Translations under genes and position numbers: made by a program
Notes under the pieces: generated by a model
What the model was told of the DNA's origin: nothing
Databases searched by the model: none
The model's input: the letters and a program-made list of their open reading frames with translations, nothing else
NCBI RefSeq assembly: GCF_030824455.1
Contig: NZ_JAVBXR010000033.1
Span: forward strand, 1-64,000
Reading direction: 5' to 3'
DNA length: 64,000 nt
Origin: Desulfobulbus sp.
Lineage (GTDB): Bacteria > Desulfobacterota > Desulfobulbia > Desulfobulbales > Desulfobulbaceae
Part shown: one piece after another, positions 52,340 to 62,733 of the stretch
Layout: every line of letters starts with the position of its first letter
How positions within the stretch are numbered: position 1 is the first letter of the stretch

Positions 52340-52879
52340 TTACCGGTTAATGTCAAGCAATCCGGGCGGCAGATCGAGTGTGATTTCAGCCTCATTAATG
52401 GCAACGACAAACTCCGGCGCCATGGGCACGAGATATTCTTCCTCGCCATCGCGGATAACCAGAATGTCCTGCCCGCCGCCAGCCAGCAGAGCCGTGACCG
52501 TGCCAAGGAACTGTCCGGCCTGTGTCCTAGCTCGTTTGCCGACCAAACTGTGAAGGTAAAACTCTCCCTCGGCCAGGGGCGGCAATTCGCTGGCGGGCAA
52601 CCAGATGCCCATTCCGGCAAGCTGCTCGGCCCGACTTCGATCCGTGCACTCTTTGAGTTTGAGAATAACCGTGTTGCCGTTGGTCCGGACCTGTTCGTTA
52701 GTGAACTCGACCTTTGTTAAATCCCCTTCGGCAGCCAGATACAACCGCCGATACAGCCTGAGATTTTCGGGATGTTCAGTAAAAGGCCGGACCTTTAACT
52801 CGCCCCGGATGCCATGTGGTCGACTGACCACGCCAAGCAGGACAAAGTTTTTATCCGGCGTCGCTTCAGACGGATTCAC
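52340..52879 (-). CDS. rimM: 16S rRNA processing protein RimM
   Basis: The 179-residue maturation factor binds ribosomal protein S19 and helps 30S head assembly. It shows LGVVSRPHGIRGELKVRPFTEHPE near residue 14 and, in the PRC-barrel half, EGEFYLHSLVGKRARTQAGQF and YLVPMAPEFV. It starts with GTG at 52879, whose G is the last base of the khpA stop (TAGTG), so the two are coupled. Confidence 0.95.
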   Translation of the reverse strand: MNPSEATPDKNFVLLGVVSRPHGIRGELKVRPFTEHPENLRLYRRLYLAAEGDLTKVEFTNEQVRTNGNTVILKLKECTDRSRAEQLAGMGIWLPASELPPLAEGEFYLHSLVGKRARTQAGQFLGTVTALLAGGGQDILVIRDGEEEYLVPMAPEFVVAINEAEITLDLPPGLLDINR

Positions 52880-53109
52880 TATTCGACGATTTCAAGCCGG
52901 GTGCGCCTGTTGTCCCCGGTCAATGAAACGGCAAGCACCGCACGCATCGCCCTGGCCGTCCGCCCCTGTTTGCCGATCACTTTGCCCAGATCCTCTTGGG
53001 CGACCCGCAACTCAATGGTGAGGTTCTCCTCATCCTCCTGTTGCGACACAGTGATAAGCTCGGGCTGATCCACCAGTTTGCCGGCGATGAACTCAATCAG
53101 CTCTTTCAT
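52879..53109 (-). CDS. khpA: KH-domain RNA-binding protein KhpA
   Basis: The 76-residue protein is a single KH type-II domain with the GxxG loop in LGKVIGKQGRTARAMRAVL. Such proteins bind RNA and in other bacteria affect cell division and ribosome maturation. The ATG directly follows the rpsP stop, as is usual for the rpsP-khpA-rimM-trmD-rplS cluster. Confidence 0.93.
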   Translation of the reverse strand: MKELIEFIAGKLVDQPELITVSQQEDEENLTIELRVAQEDLGKVIGKQGRTARAMRAVLAVSLTGDNRRTRLEIVE

Positions 53110-53367
53110 TTACGCCGCTACAACCACTCCTGGAACACACTTCTTAATCAGGCTCTCAACGGTTTCCGTCGGTTTGGCGCCCTTTTTCATCCAGGTTTCG
53201 AGTTTTTCGTTGTCAATGCTGATCGCCGCAGGATTTTGCATCGGATCATAGGTGCCAACGATGTCAAGAAACTTGCCGTCGCGCGGGGCTTGGCTGTCGG
53301 CAACGATGATCCGGTAAAACGGTTGTTTTTTCCGGCCCTTTCTGGTCAAACGAATATGAACTGCCAT
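53110..53367 (-). CDS. rpsP: small ribosomal subunit protein bS16
   Basis: The 85-residue protein is bS16, beginning AVHIRLTRKGRKKQPFYRII, with ADSQAPRDGKFLDIVGTYDP following. It is first in the rpsP-rplS set and lies 75 bases after ffh. Confidence 0.97.
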   Translation of the reverse strand: MAVHIRLTRKGRKKQPFYRIIVADSQAPRDGKFLDIVGTYDPMQNPAAISIDNEKLETWMKKGAKPTETVESLIKKCVPGVVVAA

Positions 53368-53442
53368 TATTTTCTATCCTCCGGTGGATATTGCCCCACA
53401 GTGCAGACTGCCGGGCCTTGCTTAGTAATAAATTGGGGTTGT

Positions 53443-54792
<1,350 letters not shown>

Positions 54793-54937
54793 GATATACG
54801 GTGCTCAATAGGCAATGAATGCAGGCAAACGCCGAAATACGCCCGTCTCTGATTATGCGTTCAGGAAAATTGCGATTAATACCCGACATGCCCCTTCTTG
54901 TCAAGCGAGAAGAAAAACATGGTGGTCCGGGCTCTTA

Positions 54938-55885
54938 TCACGCAATCAGCGCCTCGGCGACCTTGGCCAGGGACTCGGGGCTGTCGGCCTGCAGACAGGT
55001 AATCGCTGAATTTTTCGGCAAAATTTTCTTCATCATGCCGCTCAGGACATTCTTTGGCCCCAACTCGACAATCACCTCGACCCCTTCGGCGATCATTTGT
55101 TCGACAATGGTCAACCAGCGCACCCTGGAGGCAATCTGCCGGGCCATGATCGCCTTCATCTCGGCCGGGCCCTGTTCGTAGCCGCCGGTAACGTTGAACA
55201 ACACCGGAATCCGGGGCGGGTTGAAAGCGATGCCGTCCATATAGGCGGCAAAGTCGTCGACTGCGCCGGCAACCAACGGACTGTGATTGGCCACGCTGAC
55301 CTTCAGCGGGATCACCTTGGCGCCTTTGGCGGCGCATTGGGCGCCGACCGCGTCGAGCCCTGCCGCATCTCCAGAAAGCACAATCTGGGAAGCGGTGTTG
55401 TGGTTGGCCACGACCGCAACGCCTGGGCCGGAAAACCCCTGCAGCACTGCCTCAACCTCTTCAACGCCCAATCCCACCACCGCCCGCATGCCGCCGGGAT
55501 GCAAGGCCCCTTCGCGCTCCATCAACTCGCCGCGCTTGGTGACCAAGGACAAGGTGTCCTCCAGGGTCAATACGCCCGCGCCGTGGAGGGCCGAGTACTC
55601 GCCTAGGCTGTGCCCCGCCAGAAAAGAGGGTTGAAAGCCGGGCACAAGCTTGAGCAACTGCTGCCAGCAGATCAGATTGATCACCGTCAACGCCGGCTGC
55701 AGGTACAGCACCCGGGTAAGGTCTTCCATCGGCCCTTCAAAACAGAGCGCGCGCAGGGGAAAACCGGAAATTTTTTCGGCCAGATCCATCAGGGCCGAGG
55801 CGTCCGGATCCTGATCGACGAATTCCTGGCCCATGCCAATAAACTGGGACCCTTGTCCCGGAAAGAGAATTGCTGTTTTTTTCAT
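54938..55885 (-). CDS. fabD: malonyl-CoA:ACP transacylase
   Basis: The 315-residue enzyme loads malonyl groups on acyl carrier protein for fatty-acid synthesis. It starts KKTAILFPGQGSQFIGMGQ, has the nucleophile serine in LAGHSLGEYSALHGAG (near residue 93), and the catalytic histidine in VSVANHSPLVAGA (near 200). The rest of the fab cluster is not adjacent; it sits between lspA and ffh. Confidence 0.95.
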   Translation of the reverse strand: MKKTAILFPGQGSQFIGMGQEFVDQDPDASALMDLAEKISGFPLRALCFEGPMEDLTRVLYLQPALTVINLICWQQLLKLVPGFQPSFLAGHSLGEYSALHGAGVLTLEDTLSLVTKRGELMEREGALHPGGMRAVVGLGVEEVEAVLQGFSGPGVAVVANHNTASQIVLSGDAAGLDAVGAQCAAKGAKVIPLKVSVANHSPLVAGAVDDFAAYMDGIAFNPPRIPVLFNVTGGYEQGPAEMKAIMARQIASRVRWLTIVEQMIAEGVEVIVELGPKNVLSGMMKKILPKNSAITCLQADSPESLAKVAEALIA

Positions 55886-55905
55886 ATTTCGACTGCGAAA
55901 GGTTG

Positions 55906-56406
55906 TTACGCCTGCGCCGGCTGTTGCCGTTCAAACAGGAGATTTTTGATGATAAAAAGAATGACGCCAATGGTGATTGCGGAATCGGCGATGTTAAACG
56001 CCGGCCAGTGATGGGCGCCAACGTAAACATCGAGAAAATCGACCACAAATCCGTACCGAATCCGATCAATAAGGTTGCCGATGGCCCCGCCGGCGATCAA
56101 GGCCAAGGACAAACTGTACACAACGCTGTTGCGGCCAAAACTCCGCTGTGCGATCCAGATGAACACCAGGGCTGCGCCGGCGGCCCCGATAAAAAAAAGC
56201 TGCCGCCACACCGCCGGTTGCCCGGCCAGGATGCTGAACGCGGCGCCGTTGTTGGTCAGGTAGGTGAGATTGAACAGATCGGCAATCACCACCTTGCTCT
56301 CATACAGGGAAAAATGGCGCATGATCCATACCTTGGTTGCCTGATCGATAGCGACAACCGCAAGGATCACCGGGAAAAAAGCCGACATCAGGAGGCGGCG
56401 ACTCAT
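55906..56406 (-). CDS. lspA: lipoprotein signal peptidase
   Basis: The 166-residue aspartic protease has four membrane segments and removes signal peptides from prolipoproteins. It shows VVAIDQATKVWIM, TYLTNNGAAFSIL, and the two catalytic aspartates in GGAIGNLIDRIRYGFVVDFL and WPAFNIADSAITIGV. ATG 56406 overlaps the ileS stop as ATGA, and upstream frame in the ileS coding region is ignored. The ileS-lspA order is widespread. Confidence 0.96.
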   Translation of the reverse strand: MSRRLLMSAFFPVILAVVAIDQATKVWIMRHFSLYESKVVIADLFNLTYLTNNGAAFSILAGQPAVWRQLFFIGAAGAALVFIWIAQRSFGRNSVVYSLSLALIAGGAIGNLIDRIRYGFVVDFLDVYVGAHHWPAFNIADSAITIGVILFIIKNLLFERQQPAQA

Positions 56407-59213
56407 GCCGTCAGCTGCCGAACCACCGCAGCGCAACGGGCGCAGAGCGCGGGGTGCTCCTGATCGTCGCCAACCGAGGTGGCAATGGTCCAACACCGCT
56501 CGCACTTGACGCCCGGCGCGGGCCCGACCGCAATCTCCACGCCCGGCAGGGCTTCGGCCTCGACAAAGGCGAGGTTCCCGTCCTCTCCATCTCGGGTCAG
56601 ACGCAGACCGGAAACGATGCAGAGTTCGCGCAACTGTTCCAGGCTGCCAGAGAGAAAATCGGCCCATTCGCCGTTGACCTTGATCACCACCTCCGCATCC
56701 AGGGACAAACCAATGACCTTGTCGCGACGCGCGCCTTCGAGCACGCGGGTAATGGCGGAGCGCAGGATCAGCAGTTTGTCCCAGCGGCCCTGAAACGCCT
56801 CGTCTTCAACAATGTCGGCCACAGGCGCGAAATCGGCAAAGAAGATGGATCGTTCCAGGGGCGCGTCCTGGGGCAGGTCATGGAGATGCTCCCAGGCCTC
56901 GGCGGTGGTGAAACAGAGGATCGGCGACATCAGGCGCAACAGTCCGTCAAGAATCCGGTAAATCACGGTCTGGGCGGCGCGGCGCTCCGGCCCGGCTGGG
57001 GCAGAGCAGTAGAGCCGATCCTTGAGCACGTCCATGTATAAGCTGGAGATGGTGGCCCCGCAGAAATTGTGCAGGCCATGATAGACCGCGTGGAATTCGT
57101 AGCGCTCGTAGGCGCTGGTGATGCGCCCGCTCAGTTCGGCAAACTTGGTCAGGGCCCAACGATCCATCTCCTGCAGGGCAGAAGGGGCAACGCTGTCCTT
57201 GGCCGGATCAAAATCATAGAGATTGCTCAGCAGAAACCGCAGGGTGTTGCGCATCTTGCGGTAGGCGTCGGAGACGTGCCTGAGAATCTCGTCCGAGACC
57301 TTGACGTCGTCCTGGTAATTTTCGCTGGCCACCCACAGACGCAGCACCTCGGCCCCGTACTGATCAATCACCTCCTGCGGCGCAACAACGTTGCCCACGG
57401 ATTTGGACATCTTCTTGCCCTGGCCGTCGACCACGTAGCCGTGGGTGAGCACGCCCTGATACGGCGCACGCCCTCTGGCGCCCACTGAAGTGAGCAGCGA
57501 GGACTGGAACCAGCCGCGGTGCTGATCGCTGCCTTCCAGATAGAGATCCGCCGGCGAGCGCAATTCCGCGCGCTGTTCGAGAACTGCGGCATGGCTGGTT
57601 CCGGAATCGAACCAGACGTCAAGGATGTCGGACTCCTTCTTGAACTCATGGCCGCCGCAACCGCAGGTCACGCCCTCGGGAATAAAGTCAGCGGCCTCGT
57701 GCTTGAACCAGGCGTCAGCCCCTTCCTTGCCAAAAAATTCGTCAATCCGGCTGCACACCGCCTCGTTTTTTAAAATCTCACCGCAGGCAACGCAGGTCAG
57801 CACCGTGATCGGCACGCCCCAGGAGCGCTGGCGGGACAGACACCAATCCGGCCGGGCCTCGACCATGCCGTAAATCCGCTGCTGGCCCCAGGCTGGCGTC
57901 CAGCTCACTTCCTTGATTGCCTGCAAGGCCTTTTCGCGCAACTGCAGTTTGTCCATGGAGATGAACCACTGGGCCGTGGCCCGGTACATCACCGGTTTTT
58001 TGCAGCGCCAGCAGTGCGGGTAGCTGTGATTGATGGCCATTTCCTTGACCAGCGAACCCTCGGCAGCCATATCGGCCACGATCTGCCGATTGACCTGCGG
58101 GACCTGCGCCCCCTCGTACCGGCCGGCGTCCGCCGTGTAACGGCCCTGATCGTCCACCGGCGACAACACCTCCAGGCCGTAGCGCAGGCCGGTGAGATAG
58201 TCGTCTGCGCCGTGGCCGGGCGCGGTGTGAACGCAGCCGGTGCCCGAATCGGCGGTGACGTAATCAGCCAGGACCATCAGGGAATCGCGCTCCATGAAGG
58301 GGTGGCGGCAATGCTTGCCTTCCAGTCCCGCAGCGGAGAAAACAGCCAGGATCGAATAGTCCTCCAGGCCGAACAACTTCATGCACGAATCGACCAGTTC
58401 CTTGGCCAGAATCCATATCTCGCCCTGGACGGCAACGGCGGCGTATTCAAAATCCGGATGAAAGGCGATGGCCAGGTTGGCCGGCAGGGTCCAGGGCGTG
58501 GTGGTCCAGATGAGCACCGAGACCTGTTTGCCCGCCAGCTCCGGCGCAACCGCGCCGAGATCGTCCTTCACCGGAAACTTGACGTACACCGACGGCGAGG
58601 TGTGATCGGCGTAGTCAACCTCGGCCTCGGCCAGGGCGGTGCCGCAGTCGGCGCACCAGTAGACCGGCTTTTTGGAGCGAACCACGGCACCGGAAAGAAG
58701 AAAGGTGTTAAACTCCCGGGCAATGACCGCCTCGTAGCCAAAGTTCATGGTCAGATAGGGATTGCCCCAATCGCCGAGCACGCCGAGCCGCTTGAACTGC
58801 TCGCGCTGGGTCTTGATCCACTTTTCGGCGTAGCTGCGGCAGGCGGCGCGCTTGCCCAGGATGGAGATGGTCTGTTTTTTAGCGCCCAGCTCCACATCGA
58901 CATTGTGCTCGATGGGCAGGCCGTGGCAGTCCCAACCGGGGATGTACGGGGCGTTGAAGCCGGCCATCCGCTTGGAACGAAGGATGATGTCTTTCAGCAC
59001 CTTGTTGAAGGCGGTGCCCAGGTGAATGTTGCCGTTGGCGTAGGGAGGGCCGTCGTGGAGGACAAACAGCGGCCGGTCAGCCGCCGCCTGCTGCAACTGC
59101 GCGTAGAGGTTTTCCTTTTCCCAGCGTTTGAGCGCCATGGGCTCGCGCTGGGTCAGGTTGGCCTTCATTTTAAACTTGGTCTGCGGCAGGTTGAGTGTTT
59201 CCCTGTAATCCAT
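56403..59213 (-). CDS. ileS: isoleucyl-tRNA synthetase
   Basis: The 936-residue class I synthetase charges tRNA-Ile. The HIGH motif appears as NGNIHLGTAFNKVLKD (near residue 63), and KMSKS as KKMSKSVGNVV near 605. The editing domain (about 190-390) and the C-terminal zinc site (CERCWTIATSV, then CARC) are intact, as in the bacterial IleS1 type. ATG 59213 is the natural start. Upstream is a 225-base gap shared with a divergent gene; no T-box leader was seen. Confidence 0.97.
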   Translation of the reverse strand: MDYRETLNLPQTKFKMKANLTQREPMALKRWEKENLYAQLQQAAADRPLFVLHDGPPYANGNIHLGTAFNKVLKDIILRSKRMAGFNAPYIPGWDCHGLPIEHNVDVELGAKKQTISILGKRAACRSYAEKWIKTQREQFKRLGVLGDWGNPYLTMNFGYEAVIAREFNTFLLSGAVVRSKKPVYWCADCGTALAEAEVDYADHTSPSVYVKFPVKDDLGAVAPELAGKQVSVLIWTTTPWTLPANLAIAFHPDFEYAAVAVQGEIWILAKELVDSCMKLFGLEDYSILAVFSAAGLEGKHCRHPFMERDSLMVLADYVTADSGTGCVHTAPGHGADDYLTGLRYGLEVLSPVDDQGRYTADAGRYEGAQVPQVNRQIVADMAAEGSLVKEMAINHSYPHCWRCKKPVMYRATAQWFISMDKLQLREKALQAIKEVSWTPAWGQQRIYGMVEARPDWCLSRQRSWGVPITVLTCVACGEILKNEAVCSRIDEFFGKEGADAWFKHEAADFIPEGVTCGCGGHEFKKESDILDVWFDSGTSHAAVLEQRAELRSPADLYLEGSDQHRGWFQSSLLTSVGARGRAPYQGVLTHGYVVDGQGKKMSKSVGNVVAPQEVIDQYGAEVLRLWVASENYQDDVKVSDEILRHVSDAYRKMRNTLRFLLSNLYDFDPAKDSVAPSALQEMDRWALTKFAELSGRITSAYERYEFHAVYHGLHNFCGATISSLYMDVLKDRLYCSAPAGPERRAAQTVIYRILDGLLRLMSPILCFTTAEAWEHLHDLPQDAPLERSIFFADFAPVADIVEDEAFQGRWDKLLILRSAITRVLEGARRDKVIGLSLDAEVVIKVNGEWADFLSGSLEQLRELCIVSGLRLTRDGEDGNLAFVEAEALPGVEIAVGPAPGVKCERCWTIATSVGDDQEHPALCARCAAVVRQLTA

Positions 59214-59438
59214 CGTTTTTCCTGGTTAAGCAAATGAGAAAGAGACACGGCTGGGCTGTCCACGAAGTGGCAGATTTTACCAAGCCAGCTTGAATGTGCA
59301 AGGGAAAAGGCGGAAAAACCGGGTGACTGGAGCCGTGCGCCGCAACCAGGCGACGGCGGGAGGGGAACAACTTCCCGGCTTGTTCTTTTGCCGGCGTCGT
59401 TGTATTTTGACGCTGAATAGTGACCGGTTCAGCCTACA

Positions 59439-60020
59439 ATGATTCTTCGTCTATGGAGCAACAGCTTGAAATCCGAGAACAATCCTTCCACCTGCGCGAT
59501 CTGCGGCCAAAAAAGCGACCACCCTCTGCCGCAGGACGGCCTGTGCCCCGCCTGCGAGGCCCTTGCCAGGGCGGTGCAGGAGCAACCGGAGACGGTGCGG
59601 CGGTTATGGCTGCGCTGTCGGAACGAACCGATCCTGCCTGCGGCAACGCCCCGCTCCATCGAAAGCGAGGCGGAACTGCCGGAGGTGCTCGACGGCAAGC
59701 GCTACCGGGCCATCGACCGCGACCGCAACAAGTGGTATCTGTCGGTGAGCGAGGTCAACGGCAAGCCGGTGGAGGTGTTTGCTTCAACCGCCTTTGACCG
59801 CGACCACGAACTGCAGTCGCGCATTTCCAATTTAACCACCATCACCCGCCTGATCTCGCTGATCCTTCGCCACATTTTCCTCGGCGAGACGCTCACCTTT
59901 GACAAATGCCTCAAGCAGATCCAGCGCAGTTCCCGGCAAAAAAACGACCTGCCCGACATGCTCTACGGGGTGCTGAGCCGCTACAACACCCCGGCGCAAA
60001 CCACGGAAAAGCAACTGTAG
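59439..60020 (+). CDS. free-standing TSCPD-like domain protein with N-terminal zinc ribbon
   Basis: The 193-residue protein has two parts. The first 45 residues hold CAICGQKSDHPLPQDGLCPACEA, a C-x2-C...C-x2-C zinc ribbon. Residues from about 88 onward read YRAIDRDRNKWYLSVSEVNG, then VEVFASTAFDRDHELQSRIS, TITRLISLILRH and IFLGETLTFDKC, matching the shape of the TSCPD domain found at the C-terminus of class II ribonucleotide reductases (NrdJ). Standing alone it might assist a reductase or bind nucleotides. ATG 59439 lacks a good ribosome-binding site; a TTG at 59466 with GGAG seven bases before it is an alternative. The family call rests on pattern memory. Confidence 0.65.
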   Translation: MILRLWSNSLKSENNPSTCAICGQKSDHPLPQDGLCPACEALARAVQEQPETVRRLWLRCRNEPILPAATPRSIESEAELPEVLDGKRYRAIDRDRNKWYLSVSEVNGKPVEVFASTAFDRDHELQSRISNLTTITRLISLILRHIFLGETLTFDKCLKQIQRSSRQKNDLPDMLYGVLSRYNTPAQTTEKQL

Positions 60021-60106
60021 ACTTAAAGGCACTGTAGACCGACGCGGCGCGATTGCGCCCAACCCGACCGCGCAGGCCGCTCCGGCGACAACGCGTGCAA
60101 TCAAGC

Positions 60107-60487
60107 CTATAACTTTTCCATGAATTTTTGGGTGTTGATAACGAAGCGCTCGTGCCGGCCCCGCCCGATCTCGCCCTTTTCATCAAAGGCCAGCAGCTCA
60201 AACACCAGCCGCCGGCGATCAACTTCCAGCAGGGTCGATTCACATGTCACCTTCATCCCCACCGGGGTGGCCTTGCTGTGGACGATGTCGACCTTGACGC
60301 CCACGGTGCCGTGCCCCTCGGGCAAATACGGCAGCACCGAATTGAGACAGGTTTTCTCCATCAGCGCCACCATTGCCGGCGTGGCGTAGACCTCAACCAA
60401 ACCGCTGCCGTATTTGGCGGCAGTGTCTTCAAAGGCGACCACCAACTCTTCCCTGCCCTTGACTCCTGCGGGAATCTGGATCTCCAT
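60107..60487 (-). CDS. FlK-like hotdog thioesterase
   Basis: The 126-residue protein is a hotdog-fold thioesterase of the fluoroacetyl-CoA thioesterase-like group. The conserved order is visible: TPAMVALMEKTC (Thr and Glu positions of the FlK active site), then VDIVHSKATPVGMKVTCES with the likely catalytic histidine, and ending GRGRHERFVINTQKF. It has AGGAGA upstream of ATG 60487; the frame extends further with non-family residues. The natural acyl-CoA is unknown. It converges with the TSCPD gene. Confidence 0.82.
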   Translation of the reverse strand: MEIQIPAGVKGREELVVAFEDTAAKYGSGLVEVYATPAMVALMEKTCLNSVLPYLPEGHGTVGVKVDIVHSKATPVGMKVTCESTLLEVDRRRLVFELLAFDEKGEIGRGRHERFVINTQKFMEKL

Positions 60488-60698
60488 CTCGCGTCTCCTT
60501 GCAGGCTCACTATCGGCCCTTGGCTTTTTAATTTTCTGGCGCGCCTCAAGCGGCGCCACACCCAAAAAAACAAGCAAAACGTCTGTTAATCTGGGGTTGT
60601 AACAGCATCACCCCTGCCCGTCAAGCGGCAAGGAAACGCGACCGTCATGCCACTGCGTCGGGCCCGCAAATGCGACGCCGAACCTCAGGCAACCAGGT

Positions 60699-61808
60699 TC
60701 AGGCGACTAGGTCCAACTGCTGCATGGTTCCGACGCCGCCCTGTTCAAAGAGAAAAAGCCCGGTGGCGCGCACCTGTCCCTGCAATTCGTTGTTGCCGTC
60801 CTTGACGCTGAACGGGGTCTCGACCCGGCCAAGATAAATTGCGCCGACGCCTTTTGCCCCCAGCGCCAGCAACTGGTCTTCGCCGGCGGCAGTTTTGGTC
60901 CAGATCCGCAGTTGAGAATAGATGTCGTCGCCCTCGTCGATCCAGCCGTTGCCGTCGCCGTCATAGGCGGCCAGATCGGCAAATCCGTCGCCGCTCTGCG
61001 CGCCAAACAACTCGCTGCCGTCGTTCACCAAGCCGTCGTTGTTGGCGTCTAGGGCAATAAAACCGGATCCGGGCCCGACAAAGGCAATCTGATCCTCGCT
61101 GCCGTCGGCGTCGATGTCAAAGCTGAAGGTGTCCTGGGTCAGTTGGGCTGCGACTCCGTCAAAATTGATCACCAAGGGATCCTTGAGGCGCGCGTCGCCC
61201 ATCAGCAGGCTTTCATCCAGAGTGCTGGTGAAGCTGCGGCTCATGTTCAACTCGACTCCGATTTGAATTTCCTGGCCGTCGGCGGTCCGCACCACCCCTT
61301 GGGCGGCGAACTGGGTGCTTTCGGATTCGTGATACACTTCGTGGCGTTCATAACGCAATCCCCAGCCGGCGTTGGTTGGGGTCGCTTGCGCCTGCATGGC
61401 GTCAGCCGAAGTTGTTGACGGCGCAGCAACCGCCGACTGTTGAGAGGCGGCAAGGTTGTACGTTTTGAATTTCCGGCCGGTGAGTTTTTCAAACAAGGCC
61501 TTGAGGATACGCATGTTCAGATCGGTCAGCAGGTCCCCGTCTTCTCCGAGGGCCGCGACTTCGGCTGATTCCGCAGATTCGACGACGCTCGCCGCCTTTT
61601 GCTGAGCCTCGGCGGACAAACTGACCTTGGCGGCCTCTTTGGCAAGTTTTTCCGCCTGCTTTTGCAGCGCGTCGTCCTGGCTGTTCTTCTTTTCGGCGCG
61701 GACCGATTCTCTCCCCTGACGCCAGACAACGAGCGACTCCCGGCGCTCGGAATATTCGACGGCGGTGTGAGAACTGGCAAGTTGGATGTTCGATTCGGCA
61801 ATTTTCAT
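60699..61808 (-). CDS. protein with EF-hand-like calcium-binding repeats
   Basis: The 369-residue product starts KIAESNIQLASSHTAVEYSE. Its N-terminal half is helical and charged. The C-terminal half carries calcium-loop-like stretches: DIDADGSED, DANNDGLVNDGSELFG and DGDGNGWIDEGDD (residues about 230-310), then LRIWTKTAAGEDQLLALGAKGVGAIYL, wording seen in RTX/VCBS-type exported proteins. No signal peptide is visible, so a type I or other signal-independent secretion route, or a cytoplasmic role, is possible. ATG 61808 has AAGGGA upstream. No transporter is adjacent. Confidence 0.7.
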   Translation of the reverse strand: MKIAESNIQLASSHTAVEYSERRESLVVWRQGRESVRAEKKNSQDDALQKQAEKLAKEAAKVSLSAEAQQKAASVVESAESAEVAALGEDGDLLTDLNMRILKALFEKLTGRKFKTYNLAASQQSAVAAPSTTSADAMQAQATPTNAGWGLRYERHEVYHESESTQFAAQGVVRTADGQEIQIGVELNMSRSFTSTLDESLLMGDARLKDPLVINFDGVAAQLTQDTFSFDIDADGSEDQIAFVGPGSGFIALDANNDGLVNDGSELFGAQSGDGFADLAAYDGDGNGWIDEGDDIYSQLRIWTKTAAGEDQLLALGAKGVGAIYLGRVETPFSVKDGNNELQGQVRATGLFLFEQGGVGTMQQLDLVA

Positions 61809-61865
61809 GATGTCCCTTCCCTGGTTGTCATTATGGATTTGAAAACAAAGAGTTGCCGCCTTCAT

Positions 61866-62130
61866 CCGTGAGCCGGCATTTCTCCCTTATCGTCTTGTCG
61901 GCCAAAGCCGAGGAAACCTTTAGGGCCAAGTAGAGGCATCTTGTGGAATACAAGATTCTATGCTACAGTGTGACCGGTTTTTTCAGAAAAGCAGGCGGCA
62001 ATCCGGTCGACGGAAGAACAACAATATTTCGGCATTATTCACAATCCTCATAATTGCCTATCATCGATCTTCTCGCAACCCGCAAACAGTCACCCCAGAT
62101 TCCCGTCACCGATTCCCCAGATAGAGTCTC
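61866..62130. other. intergenic region between EF-hand-like gene and torD
   Basis: The divergent region holds the promoters of the EF-hand-like gene and the torD operon. AT-rich parts near 61960-62060 are likely sites, but no clear box pair was seen. The open frame on the minus strand is the shadow of torD. Confidence 0.4.
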
Positions 62131-62733
62131 ATGGCAGCGAACAGCACCCCCATTGACCAGGAAGACGCCTCGGCGGCCGAAGCCGCCACCCTCAGTTCCC
62201 TCTATTCTTTTCTCGCGCTGACCATGCGCTACCCAGACCCCGCCTTCTGCAACGACCAATTCCTCGACGCCATGGATTCCCTGCTGGCGTCCCTTGAATG
62301 GCAGACGGAACTCGACGAATTTCGCGTCTGGCGCGGGGCAACCATCGACTACCTCGACGATCTGCGGACCGAATACACCCGGCTGTTCATCACCGCCGCG
62401 CTCCGGGCGACCATTCCGCCCTACGCCTCGGTCTACATGGACGGCGACGGCACCCTGTGCGGCCGAACCACCGAGCGCACCAGGGATTTTTACCGCGAAC
62501 GTGGTTATGATCTCACGGATGAGACCGAGCCTGCCGATCACATTCGTTTCGAGCTTGATTTTTTGGCTGCATTGGCCGGTGAAGCCAGGCTTGACGATGA
62601 AGAACTTTTTCTGCGAACCCTTTTTCGGCCGTGGTTTGAACGGTTTCAGGAAAAATGTATGAAAGAAGCTCGACATCCTTTCTACAAGGCGTCGATACAG
62701 TTAATTGATTTTTTCACCAAGGAGGAACAGTAA
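62131..62733 (+). CDS. torD: TorD-family molybdoenzyme chaperone
   Basis: The 200-residue helical chaperone binds the Tat signal peptide of the next gene's product and holds it for cofactor insertion. Typical features are SLYSFLALTMRYPD near the start, EYTRLFITAALRATIPPYASVYMDG (near residue 85), EPADHIRFELDFLAALA near 130, and FERFQEKCMKEARHPFYKASI near the end. It ends three bases before the oxidoreductase start. Confidence 0.88.
   Translation: MAANSTPIDQEDASAAEAATLSSLYSFLALTMRYPDPAFCNDQFLDAMDSLLASLEWQTELDEFRVWRGATIDYLDDLRTEYTRLFITAALRATIPPYASVYMDGDGTLCGRTTERTRDFYRERGYDLTDETEPADHIRFELDFLAALAGEARLDDEELFLRTLFRPWFERFQEKCMKEARHPFYKASIQLIDFFTKEEQ

Noticed and set aside
58014-59237. 407-residue frame antisense to ileS
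   Set aside because: Shadow of the HIGH/editing region of ileS; no supporting signal.
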